Below the pieces are notes generated by a model that ran no database searches, was not told the origin of the DNA, and saw only the letters and a list, made by a program, of their open reading frames with translations. A program made the translations under genes and the position numbers. Below are positions 10,895-21,600 of a DNA stretch of 64,000 nucleotides, in pieces (within the stretch, counting starts at the first letter, position 1; the number at the start of each line of letters is the position of its first letter). The stretch comes from Chamaecyparis obtusa (Eukaryota > Streptophyta > Pinopsida > Cupressales > Cupressaceae). The DNA lies in NCBI GenBank assembly GCA_027943335.1, contig BSBK01002093.1, positions 620,001 through 684,000 of the forward strand. Direction: 5' to 3'.

Positions 10895-10905
10895 CTCTGA
10901 TACCA
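10895..10905 (-). other. Primer-binding site of the nested element (initiator Met tRNA type)
   Basis: The minus strand reads TGGTATCAGAG, one base inside the 5' LTR. This matches the standard plant LTR-retrotransposon primer-binding site complementary to the 3' end of initiator tRNA-Met, and it sets the element on the minus strand. Confidence 0.9.
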
Positions 10906-11378
10906 CTGTAATATCCTAGACGGATATTATTTCCCGGATGCTTCTCAAATATATCTCAGAAATATAAACAAACACATGCATGCAATATAATATTGGTTCA
11001 ACAAAAATAACCAACAATATATTCCAATAAATCTCTCAGAAAATGTTATCATATTATTCAACAACAATACAATAACAAGAACTACAAAATATTCCAATCT
11101 GAAATACAGAATGCAACAGCAAGATTGGATAACCAAGAACCTGTAAGTACAATGGTGAACTTTGTTGTGATACCACCGAGAAGGCCTGAAGGTTTCGGTC
11201 CTCAAGTTTTAGAACCGAAAGCTGAAGCTTCTTGGATTCTCCAAGAGAAATAAATACATAAAACTAAGCATCCCCAAATGAGACTCCAATCCTTCTTTTA
11301 AAGCTGCAGTTGTGACTCTTCAATTTCCCTTCTCTGTCTTTCCATATTCCCACTTTAAGTCACTTTTAAATAAATATA

Positions 11379-11490
11379 TCTTTCATTTCTTCTTGCTCTC
11401 TAACATCCTGATGATGGATCATGTAGTATGATCCGAAACGTTGATGGCAAAAAACTTTACACAATCGAATCCAAAAACTGATACATGTAT
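11379..11490 (+). mobile_element. Short insertion in the 5' LTR, probable truncated Penelope-like retroelement
   Basis: These 112 bp are absent from the sister LTR, where AATATA joins AAGTCATAAAG through ACCGTT. The insert opens with a pyrimidine run (CTTTCATTTCTTCTTGCTC), then has a hammerhead-ribozyme core (annotated separately), then GGCAAAAAACTTTACACAAT and an A-rich end. Penelope-like elements carry such minimal hammerheads in their terminal repeats and usually insert as short 5'-truncated copies. Conifers are known to contain Penelope-like elements (the Dryad elements). Assignment rests on the ribozyme motif only; no coding sequence is present. Confidence 0.5.
11404..11446 (+). ncRNA. 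Minimal type I hammerhead ribozyme motif
   Basis: The core and helices fit the hammerhead consensus on the plus strand. Stem I is CATC (11404-11407) with GATG (11443-11446). The conserved CTGATGA is 11408-11414. After one unpaired T, stem II is GGATCAT (11416-11422) with ATGATCC (11428-11434), a perfect 7-bp helix closed by loop GTAGT. The conserved GAAA is 11435-11438. A single A-T pair with a two-base loop (A-CG-T) forms a minimal stem III. Predicted cleavage follows T11442. Such one-pair stem III hammerheads are described in Penelope-like retroelements and work best as dimers (family knowledge). Activity of this copy is untested. Confidence 0.7.
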
Positions 11491-11836
11491 AAGTCATAAA
11501 GTGACATAATAATAAAGTAAGGAATCTTCTGGCATTAAAACGGAGGACCAAACGAACTCAGAAGATGACGTGTGATAGCTTGCCGGAAATCTCTCGGCGA
11601 GACGCTCCAAGTCCAATACTGAAATGCCAAGAAAACTGAACTCTGCCAACTTACTATAAATAGGAAGTACCCTGGAAACCTTGTGGAAACTACTATGATT
11701 GGCCTAAAACTGGAATTACCTAGGCCAAATACCTCACTGATCCCTACAAAGCCTCGATTAGCCCACCGGACCATGATCAAAAGGCTAACGACGCAGCACG
11801 AAATAATGTGCCCGAAAAAGGGGACATTACATATTC

Positions 11837-12020
11837 ATATTCTGAAGCATTTGAAGGATGGCTTGTGTCATTTGTTCTTGTCTTTGCATATAAGCCTTCC
11901 TCATTCTTTCTCTCGATCAGCCATCTTATTCTTTCCTCTACCTCTAATTTGTTTGCTAGCCTCTTGTAATGCTGCTTCCAATCATTTCTTTTGCATAAAA
12001 CTAAAGAGGCTGAAAAGACC
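11837..12020 (-). pseudogene. Gypsy-type gag remnant, N-terminal part (other side of the nested insertion)
   Basis: The minus strand reads RERMRKAYMQRQEQMTQAIL and then QMLQNMN, a Gln/Met-rich helical start of gag just downstream of the outer primer-binding site. The gag of the outer element is therefore split between here and 4300-5091 by the inner element. Frame changes are present. Confidence 0.6.
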
Positions 12021-12021
12021 A

Positions 12022-12035
12022 CTGCACTGATACCA
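12022..12035 (-). other. Primer-binding site of the outer element
   Basis: The minus strand reads TGGTATCAGTGCAG, two bases from the 5' LTR. It is an initiator Met tRNA-type site with a variant 3' part (GTGC for AGCC or similar). It confirms a second minus-strand element enclosing the first. Confidence 0.75.
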
Positions 12036-12037
12036 AT

Positions 12038-12708
12038 CGTAATGTCCCTTTTATAAATTAGCCTTAATGTCTTTAAGTATAACAAACCCTAAGTCAGTAA
12101 TTGTTGCATAATTAATTACAAGTATGAATTTAACTCAGAAATTGCAGCTCAATAATTTATTAAATAATTTGTTTTTTATGCTTAAAATATATTTTTGAAA
12201 ATATAGAACTTATCATCTTATTTCTGCTGTAAATATTCCTCTGTTCTGCAGTGAGTTATCTTCAATAAAATGCTAATGAAAATCTCCAAAGCCTGCCTAA
12301 ATTACAGATTTTCATGCACTAACTCAATTATAGGAATTAAGGGGTTTTGTCCTTAACTTCGGGCCTAGAGGGATTTCTCCCACAAGCTATTAGAAACTTG
12401 ATTCATATTCCACAAGGGAAAATAATAATATAAAATATCTTCACCAAAATGATGTCTCCTCCTCGTTGATTATTTTCCTTATATACATTCTATATTCAAT
12501 AGACATAACTCTTCACATGTCTTTTAACTTTTATTAAAACTAAACTTCATTTTAATTTCACTTTTATTACTACAAATCCTCAAGGAAATAGCGGGCATCT
12601 TTATACTTCAACGCTGCTTGAGTAGTATATTCTAATTATTTTAGAAGGATTGCCACTACCTAGCATTACCATATAGCATTTATTTTATTGCATGGAGGGG
12701 GCATTACA
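12038..12708 (-). repeat. 5' LTR of the outer element (about 671 bp)
   Basis: Bounded by a decayed CG (for TG) at 12038 and by GCATTACA at 12708. The right half (12258-12708) matches 2295-2641 base by base over long runs. The left half has no recognisable partner in the window. Confidence 0.68.
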
Positions 12709-13229
12709 TCATATGATAAATAATACCTCATTAATGATCACACTGGTGATCAGCATAATCTATAACGCATAATCATACTTATTGATAGTTTATTTAAAGT
12801 CTGAAAAGGATTTTCCCAAATACTTAATCTTCAAATCCATTCAAACTGCAAAAGCAAGATCAGTCTAAATGGTATTTCATTATCTGAAGTTATCCTTTAG
12901 ACTAACCGCAGTCAACAACACCCACAGGAGGAGGCAGAAATAGATTTAAATTTTAAATAAACGAGTTTTATTACTTTGCAATCTTTGGGAACTCATTTTT
13001 CATGTTTGTAATGAAAATATCTTGCACAAGAGACGTATATAATAGAAAATTGATACAAATACTTGATATAATAAGCCATTTCGAGATGCCAAGCTTTTTT
13101 AAAATTTTATAAGAACAAAACTTGCAATACGATGCTAAACAATTACTCACTACCTCTTATTCATACACATCACCCTAATCCTGATGGGCTTATTATAAAT
13201 ATTCTAGGGACTAATAAATGACTCAAATG
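12709..13229. other. Intron sequence without recognised genes
   Basis: AT-rich intron between the outer element and the Gypsy integrase remnant. No ORF or repeat that I could interpret. Confidence 0.4.
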
Positions 13230-14560
13230 AGCATTGTGTGAGCCCTAGTTGGTTATCACATATCCTCAAACTACTGATGCTCTACATGAAAGCTTCCTCT
13301 TCCCACATAGCATCTTCAATAAGCAAATTTTTCCACTTCATGAATGTCTTGTGCCACAGTTTCTTTGTATGTGTTTGGAGAATTAATTCAGGATTCAAGA
13401 TGAATCTTCCCTCTTCATCAAGCTCAAGTAACACTATAAGCCCTATGATCTATTGTACTTGTTGAATAACCTACTCTAAACAAGAGACATGAAAAACTGG
13501 ATGTGTTTTCATCATTGAAGGTATCTCTAGTTTGTACACCACATTGCCAATTCAATAAGGACCATAATATTTCATTTAGAACTTAGTATTCTTCTTTGAT
13601 TGCTTCAAGAACATTTGCTTGATATGGTTGCAACCTTTAAAAAATTCAATCTTCTACAAAATTAAGAACCTGTATATATTTTTTTATTAGAGGTAACTCT
13701 AATAACAACAATATTTAGGTGTGAGCTTCTTTTTTTGGGCTGCTTTAAGGATGTTTACTTACGTGGTTGCAACAAAAAAAATCCTATCTCCTACTTCAAA
13801 ATTCCTTTCACTATGTCAACTTGCTACCTCATGTGGCTTTGTGTTAGGGCCAAATTTTCAATGAGACCAAAGAGTACTTGTTGATTTTGAATTTGATCTT
13901 CCATAGCATGAACTCATGGAAATTTTAATGATGATGTGATAGATAATGGATTGTATCCATATAAAACCATAACTAGGGACATTTTCAAAGCACTATGGAA
14001 GTATTATAACACCATTTTGCTAGCAATAGCCAAGTCACCCATTGAGACTACTTATCTAAACTCTAAAGTAAAACAATGTAGATACCCCTCCAAGCACTTG
14101 TTGAATACCTCAATTTGCCAATTTGACTGACAATGATATGAAGAGCTATGAGCCAACTAAAGACTCGAAACCAAAAAAAAAGTCCAAAAATAACCTTTAC
14201 GTGACACACATATATTCTCTATAAAGTACTTATCCACTACACTAAGTACGAAAGCATGTGAAAATGCACAAACAAGCATACACTACCAAGATGATATTGT
14301 TCCTTTCAAACTTTAGTAGTCTTGTGATGAAATCCATGGAGAAATCTTCACTAGCTAGGAATAGCTTAAGTTTGTAGTAGTAAAAGACCAAGTGTTTTAA
14401 AAATCCTCACCAACCTCTTACTAGATAACAACCATGGGGCTCTTGTACAATCTTTTATTTGAGGGTTGAATTCTTGCACAAGCACAACTTATCTAAACTA
14501 CTTAGATCATTTTGCAACTATTGAATAAGATTCTAGATAGCAAAACCTTGCTACGACTCT
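13230..14560 (-). pseudogene. Gypsy (chromovirus) integrase and chromodomain remnant
   Basis: A decayed minus-strand fragment of Ty3/Gypsy pol. In order from 14560 to 13230: integrase-core text EDFSMDFITRLLKFERNNII; then SQIGKLRYSTSAWRGIY (family YHPQTDGQTEVVNRCLE.YL); then SQWVTWLLLAKWCYNTS (family ..WLPWAEYWYNTS..); then KYYGPYxIGNVVYKLEIPS; then THPVFHVSCLE; then ELDEEGRFILNPELIL; then WKNLLIEDAMWEEEAFM, which is chromodomain-like. The presence of a chromodomain places it in the chromovirus branch. Many stops and frame shifts; no LTRs of its own were found, so it is a truncated remnant. Confidence 0.82.
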
Positions 14561-16335
14561 AATCTTGCTTCTTTGACCCTATTGGATGCTTCTCAAAAAA
14601 AATTATCTTGGTTCTTGCAATGTATTTTTGGCATCCATGTCTTGTTAATTCCATAGTCCCGTTGTATGCATTGTGCCCTAGGTCTTCATTTTTCCTTTGT
14701 CATCTCCCTTTTTCTTGCCTAATGTATTAGATTTTTTCCCCCAATGACTTGTTTCTCCAAGCCATGGCCTTCTAAAATACCATTTTATGTCCTTCCCATC
14801 ATTATTAACCAATTCTATCACAATATTCTTTCACATCGACAAGTACCTAAGTATGGTATCTTTGCTAATGATGCATCATTGGATATTCTTTTTCATGTTG
14901 TCTTCTTAAGTATGGTGTCTTGTCATTATGTTATTCGAAGAATAGTAGTTTTCCACAATCCATCTTATATTATGTTGTTGTTTCTAGGAACGATTGTATT
15001 TTCTATTGATGTACACTCATTTTGTCTATTCCCCATCCATTTTGCATATGCAAACACAATCCTTAATTACCAATTTGTTGGCTCCACATCTCTAAAAAGC
15101 ACAATGAATGACACATAGAGAAGCATTTTATTGCATTGCATTGACCTTATGTATTAGTGAGTGTGTTCCTCTCTAAAAGCTCCCTTGTTGATATGTAATG
15201 AACCTCATATGGATACCACCTATCACTTTGTTTCAGATTTCCACTCGTGTATACCCAATCCACATTCTTTTAGCATGTGTCCCCATGTGTCATAATTCAC
15301 ATGTCATGTGTATACACTCAGCTCCATGCCCACATGGTCAAATCACATACCAACCATGTCTACATAATACTTCCAAATGAGCATTATGATGTGTTCATTT
15401 CTCATTGCATTGTGTATGTCTTCAAGTCAACATGTGCTTTTCTCAGCGAAGTTCCCACTAGCCAATGTGCAATAGCTTCACAAAGTGTCACATGTTAGTT
15501 CCTTCATGGCTATATGGGCAAGTGGCCACTTGCTTGAAGTGGATTGGTCACCAAATTTCAAGCACCTTAACTATCACACTCACACATGTTACCAACTAAA
15601 GGGACAAGTTGCTACTACCAACTAATGAAATGTGCAATTTCAAATTGCAACACATCCACCATTTACTACAAGTGTCAAAGAAGGGGCTATGTCTGACTAG
15701 TCGAAGTGTGTATCAAGGTCTCGTTTTCTCTTTTCAAACCAATTAGTAGTCCTATTTGAAAGTTGTTTCAAAATAGATTAATTTGCTCTTTCCAAACTAA
15801 TAAATGTTCTTGTTTGAAAATTGGTTTCAAATGAGTTAATGCAAACTAAAACACACCATTAATATGCCATTATTGCAATGTGTGAGTGTCATCTACCCTT
15901 TAATAAGTCTTTTGATCCTACCCTAGATTTGCATTTAAAAAAACAAATTCTATGAGCAATGTCCACTCAAGCTAAGAGCAACTAAATGCATTCTAAAACT
16001 ACAATTTTGCCATTACTGTTTCCAAAGCAAGGCTTTTGGAGTTCGTACAAGTAACAAGTTTGTTGATATTAGTCAAGTGAGCCTTTATGCCATTTCTCTA
16101 GAAATTCTTGGTTCTCTCTTCGTTGTGGTTGTCAAATTTGAAATGTTGTGTTTAGAGGATTTGACATTGTTTTATAAACAAGGGGTTTTTCAAGTGAGAA
16201 TTCTAAAATTCTCATAAACATCGGAAACCCTAGCCCATACAAAATTATATATCTTGAATCATCAAATAGTCCACTTTCCAAGAGTTTAATGGACAAGTTC
16301 TTCAATATGCCTAGGAAATTCAAGAAAAAAAATCA
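14561..16335. other. Intron sequence without recognised genes
   Basis: May include upstream parts of the same Gypsy copy, but no reverse transcriptase motif was recognised on the minus strand. The plus ORF 14744-15118 (124 residues, hydrophobic) has no family signature and is probably chance. Confidence 0.35.
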
Positions 16336-16339
16336 AGAA

Positions 16340-17560
16340 AATGGGTTCTAAGCAACAATCATTTACAGGATGCAATGAAATATGTGAGAGAAATTGATAT
16401 CCCTAGTACCATGTGGCACTTGTTTGAATATTTCTTCAACAAATTCCTCCATCTTAATCTTTGAATAACTCTTGGAGGTTTGACTTGGCCAAGATAGTAG
16501 TACCGAATTATTTCCTAAATGAGGACAGATATAAAGAGCTCAAGACTAAACATGGGAGAGTTTTGTTTACTATAAGCAAGGAATTAATTAGAACCATTTT
16601 CAATTTGAACCCCGATGCAATCCAAAAAACTGACCTAGTAGAATTATCCATTGAATATGCTACAAAGTAAAATAGGTGCTTAATCATAGGCAATTGTCAA
16701 CAAAAATTCAAATTTGCTAGCACCTATTTCTAATGATGAATTAGAACCTTTCAATGTCAACAAATTCAAAAGGTATTACAAGTTGACATGTTATGCACTA
16801 TGTCAAGTTATGGGAGTTAGCTATAATCAATGAAGACAAATAGGTATGATGATGCTAGCCACAAACATACAAAATTCCCATGAAAATAGCTTTTTGACTA
16901 TATATCACTAATGACAAATAATATTAATAAGGCAATGATAAGTTTAAAGGAGAGTGATCCACCTCACACTTCAAGTGGTGCTCACTTTTGTGCCATACAT
17001 TGTTGCACATTTTTTCTAGTGAATAGGGCAAAACATTGGAGTAACAAATTGTATCAAGATTAGTTCCTATGGGGCAAATATTTCCAATTCAAATGCAAAC
17101 TGAGCATTTGGTTAGGCATTGTGTGTCTGCCAATTGTTGCATTTTTTAGGACTTGTTTGTCACTCCTATCCTCAACAAGATTGGATATTATGGGAGAAGA
17201 TTTCCTAATCAAGTCATCAAGTTTCTTAGGCCTCTTGCTTTTGCCTCCAAGACTAAAGTTGATCACAAGTGGGTTGACTAGTTGTATCATGGCAAATGCA
17301 TTGTCATAAAGATATATGAGTGGCAGCCCACAAATTGCCCATGTTTGTGTCAAACAGAGTTGTCATTTGGAGATAATGTGGAAGTTGTATGAGACTACCA
17401 AAGCTCATTTTCAGCAGTACAAAAAGGCTAGTTTTTTGACTACTCAAATAAAAGTCGGGGATTTCACCATCCTTGGAAAAGAAGGATAAGATCTTTTAGA
17501 GGGGAAAATCAAATAATATCGAATGAATAAAGATAAATTTTTTGGTAAAGTAATTACATA
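16340..17560 (+). pseudogene. Decayed ORF of unrecognised family
   Basis: Plus-strand text that looks like degraded protein. It reads YVREIDIPSTMWHLFEYFF at about 16380; a 69-residue open block at 16461-16670 (WRFDLAKIVVPNYFLNEDRY, ELKTKHGRVLFTISKELI, LNPDAIQKTDLVELSIEYA); then in other frames NKFKRYYKLTCYALCQVMGV; and near 17370-17560 MWKLYETTKAHFQQYKKASF and IKVGDFTILGK. The amino-acid composition is balanced and unlike the flanking low-complexity DNA. Its position among repeats suggests it belongs to a mobile element, but I do not recognise the family. Confidence 0.4.
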
Positions 17561-17689
17561 ATGTTTCTAAAATGGTCATCCAGTTAGGATCTTTCCTTTT
17601 TGAAGTTAGTTCTTATTTAGAATGTTTCTTTTCGGTCTTTTGTTTCTGTTTTGAAACTCTGCATGTAATCTCTATTTAAGGAGTTAAGT

Positions 17690-18680
17690 TGTTTGACAAA
17701 TTTTATAAAAAAAAATTGTGGGTATCTACCCGGATTTTTTTTCAAAATATTTTTGAATCATTTTTTATTTAAAAAACATGATTGTATTTTCTGTTGCAAA
17801 TCGCAAAAGAGTTTCTAAAGGAGTTTTTAATATTTTTTTTTAAAATTGAGGTTTTTTTGAAGAGTTTTGAAATGATTTTATCTAAAAATTCGTGTGAAGT
17901 TTTTTTACTCAAGGGATTTTACCATGCAATGGAAGTTTGTTTCTACAAATGCAACGTCTAGGGTTCGTGTCCATCCACAACCTACTACATTTTATTTTTA
18001 CCACCCAATGGTTGGGTGAGAGCATGGGTTCTTCGCACCTACATGTGCATCAAGGGCTTTTTGATCAATTTTTCGCTTCAACAAAAAATTTGATTATGTA
18101 GAAGAGGGTTTTTCTTATCAAGTTTTTGCTCTAACGAAAAATCATGGTTTTTTGCTATTTTTTGGCAATTTTTTAAGAACAAAAATTGTGTTCTTTGCAG
18201 ATTTCTTTTTAGATCTACAAGGTTTTTTTTGTGATTTTTTCATCAAAAAATCGTGGGTCTTGTTTTAGTGCGAAGGAAGTGTTTTTTGTTCATATGATGA
18301 AATTTCCAATATTGCAATACCACACATCAACGATTTTTGTGACCAATGGAGAGTTTTGCACATTTTTCCCAAAAATCGTGATTATCCTAATCTACGAAGG
18401 TTTTGTTCTATTTTTTCCCAAAAAGCATGGTTTTCTTTGTCGTGGGATTGCTGATTTTTGACGATTTTTTAAAAATCATGGTTTTTTACCATTTTTTTCT
18501 CAAAAATAAGGTTTTTGTCAATTTTTTCACAAAATTGTATGTTACCTTCACATTGCATCAAAGGTTTGATAATTTTTCCACAAAACCATGGTGTTGTTTT
18601 ATAGAAGCTTCTTTTTGACGATCAGAGTTTTTTGTCAATTTTTTATCAACAAAAATCAAAGTTTTTTGTGATAGAAGCTG
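17690..18680. repeat. T-rich domain built from a degenerate phrase
   Basis: About 1 kb in which runs of 4-9 T alternate with phrases such as AAAAATCATGGTTTTTTGC, AAAATCGTGGGTC and CAATTTTTTCACAAAA. The phrase ATCRTGGTTTT recurs at irregular spacing, suggesting an old tandem array that has decayed. Plus-strand short ORFs here are Phe-rich artefacts. Confidence 0.5.
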
Positions 18681-21600
18681 ATCTCGGTCTTTGGAAAGAG
18701 AGGGATAGTTTGGTTACCCAACATCAGGTTAGAAGACAATTTGTTCTTGTACTTGGTCATATACAACAGTTCTGTAGAAAGCAGTTGACTAATTAGAAAT
18801 CCAATCACAGAGGATCTCAGCAGTAGGCTCATGTTGCTAAGCGTTCCGAAGAGGAGTCAGCCTTCTATTCATTTGTGACCAAATGACCTACAGATTATGT
18901 AAAGTCTTTTGTAGGGTAGTGTTGATGTGAGTTTTATGCCACTACAACATGCAAAATCGAAGACCCAATATTTCAAAGTGGAATATCAAGTTTCCAACTC
19001 TCTTGAACAAAGACATCACAAATGCTAAAGATTGCAAGAAAAGATTATCGAGATGACTCCAAGGTTCCTTCAAGTGGTGGACTTAACTCAATTGTAATGA
19101 TGTGATATATTGGTATCATGAGGGGGCTTACGCTAGTTCACTAAGATTCATCAACTTAACTTGCGAATGATATGGCTTCACAATGTGCAATGAAAATATT
19201 ATGACTCCTATACTTGCAATGAATTTATACTTGCAGTTTGAAACTACTTCTTCTATGCTAGGATGTAAGGACTTGTAAATATCTTTGGACCTCTACTAGA
19301 TGCAGACTTGTCATCAACTCCACCCACCTAGTGCAATCTTCTAAGGTGTTGGTTCCCAAAACCACAAATTGGAAATCCAAGAGCCTGCCAATTCTCCAAT
19401 AAGATTCCAAATCAGTTCTGGCCAACAAACGGGAATAATTCAAATTCCCCTGCACTTTAGGCTTCGCTACACCTAGGCGGGTAAACCTTCACCTCGAACC
19501 TGATCACTTTCTTCAAGGTTTTTCTATAGCGAATTTAAGCTTGTGAGTTTTCCGGCTGACAAATTCCTCGAACTCGATCAATATGAAATTGAATGTTGAA
19601 TGTTTGAATTAAATGTTGTGTAATGATTATTAATAATGGATTTGAGGTTTGTAGGAAGGAATTGATAGATTTTCTAACTTCACATATAAACCCAATACTT
19701 CAAAAATAAAAGGACCAGTGCCTCTGCTCATTCGGGCAATAGAGTCAACTTCAATGAAGATTACGTACAACTTTATAATGTTCTGTGCACTTATACTGCC
19801 AGTCAATTAAATAATCAAGACGCGACAAATCAAATATTTATGCAATCTTAAATTAGTCCAGATTGAACTTTAACTCTTCAAAGACAAACTGGACACAAAT
19901 TCGGAAACAATTAAATATTTCACGACATCTGTGATGATCGAGTTTAAGATGCTATTTGACTGTGTCCACTTATCTGATATTTAAATTGTATACAATATTC
20001 CAAAAAAATAATTATAAAGGACGGTTCACGTGCAGTTTAATTCTCCACACCTTTAATAATAAACAAAAGACATTTTATTTTATTATTAAAATAAAATAAA
20101 TGAAGAATAATAAAATAATTGAATTTATATTACAAAGTCATATTTTTACTCCTTATCCCTCCTTACAAATAAATATGTCTTTATTGCTTCTCCGAATATC
20201 TCCTCTTTTTTATCTGCTGTGGCACTTATATTTATAAGTGACCAAACAATTCCAACCCAAGCGACACATCATTTCATAACAAACAATTAATCGGGAGTGA
20301 CTTTTGCAAATGATAATTTTATCTTAATTAAAAAAATGATAAAGTAATCGGGCAAGACTTTGTCATATAACTTTTGCCGAAATTACTTCCTTCTAGCCAC
20401 CGAACATTTGTGATTAATCGAACAAGACCATTGTTAGATGCTACTATAGTCTAGAATCGTGCCGTCTGCGGAGAAAAATCCCTGCCGTCTTTGGTTATGG
20501 ACTCCTGATATATCTTCAATGTGCAAAATGATCTCAAAATTTATTCCCGAATTGTGTTTCTGGAGTTCGACTACTCTCCTGCTTGGAGCTCTTGGTCTTC
20601 ATGCTTAGTGCAATACAAGAATATATTATCTGCTACACATGTCCCTATCAACCAGTAGTCGTACAACTTCCTTCAAATCCATAAAAATATGGTTACAAAT
20701 TTAAACAATACCGGTGACGGTTAATACATATTCCTTGCTCTGTCAAGATATTCCAGGTTGGAGTATCTCATTCTGTGGGCGAATTGCGAGATCATATTAT
20801 TACCTTTGCCAGGTGATATAAGTAGTATACTGCCGATTGTGACTTTGAAAGAGAGCTTTTGGAATGAATATTTGTGTTTTCCGTAAACCTCCATCGCATA
20901 TCACTTCTCTTCATAATATTGCCTTCATATAATTTGATTCTTTATAATCACCAGTATATGGTATGTAAACTTTTGTCCAAAAATGGAGCCCGTAAAATTA
21001 GAGCTCCATCATAAGGTATGCTTGAAAGACGTTCAAATCACTACCACTTCATCAACTCCATCTATAGATGCAAATCAATGAGAAAGTACTAATTGAAGTT
21101 AAGCTTATGATTATGTCATTCGACCACACAAGGCGTACTTACAAGAAGCAAACAGCTAGTGGTTTGGTCTAAGAAAGTTCAATCAAAGAAGATTCCACAA
21201 TAACTTTCATCCAATATGCACTACTAAGTACTTAAAGAAAATTCTAATCTAATTGAGAAATGCAAAGAACCATGCAATACTCCAAAATGATTACCAATAT
21301 CCACCATGCAAACACAACAATGAATAGAGAGCAATTTTAGTAGTATCTTGGCAACAATTCTCCAACATAAATCCTCTACAAATGAAGAGAGCAAGCCTCT
21401 ATATAGGGAGCTCTGTTACAATGAATGGCCAAGATTAAATCAGAATCAATGGCCCAGATTAATCCACCAAAGCCCTAGTTAGGGTTCCCATAACCACCAC
21501 TAACAATTATTAAATGTCCACCCAATTACAAAACAGCACTACCATTTGGGCCAATAAGAAAATTACAATGCTCTTGTGGGCCAATGATAAAATGCCACAG

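Larger units (their letters stand above)
5097..11831 (-). mobile_element. Nested LTR retrotransposon carrying a PDS5-like/zinc-knuckle ORF
   Basis: A complete LTR element of 6735 bp inserted in the gag of the outer element. The LTRs are 5097-5947 (3') and 10907-11831 (5'), both starting TGTAAT and ending ATTACA. The flanks 5092-5096 and 11832-11836 are both TATTC, a perfect 5-bp target duplication. The primer-binding site TGGTATCAGAG (initiator Met tRNA type) sits one base inside the 5' LTR and fixes the orientation as minus. The interior has no reverse transcriptase, integrase or protease that I can recognise. Instead it has a long decayed frame joining a PDS5-like segment to a zinc knuckle. 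It is therefore non-autonomous, a derivative that presumably used another element's enzymes (inference). Confidence 0.9.
10907..11831 (-). repeat. 5' LTR of the nested element (925 bp)
   Basis: TGTAAT..ATTACA-bounded partner of 5097-5947. It differs by scattered substitutions, a short deletion near 11170, and a 112-bp insertion at 11379-11490 that replaces about six bases of the ancestral sequence (ACCGTT in the partner). Confidence 0.92.
2295..12708 (-). mobile_element. Outer LTR retrotransposon, decayed, interrupted by a nested element
   Basis: An old minus-strand LTR element in the MCU intron. Its 5' LTR is 12038-12708, with a Met-tRNA-type primer-binding site at 12022-12035. Its 3' LTR is recognised by similarity from about 2295 to 2641, followed by a purine-rich tract. 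The interior (2642-5096 plus 11832-12037) carries a broken Gypsy-type gag that is split by the inner element at a TATTC duplication. No reverse transcriptase or integrase was recognised between the LTRs, so it may be a non-autonomous derivative or have lost pol by deletion. The two LTRs match in only about half their length, so the outer target duplication was not confirmed. Confidence 0.7.

Noticed and set aside
11379..11490. Retrozyme (plant LTR-type hammerhead element) as the source of the ribozyme
   Set aside because: Retrozyme hammerheads are type III with longer helices and lie in about 350-bp repeats with a primer site; the insert has a minimal type I fold and no such structure. Not fully excluded.
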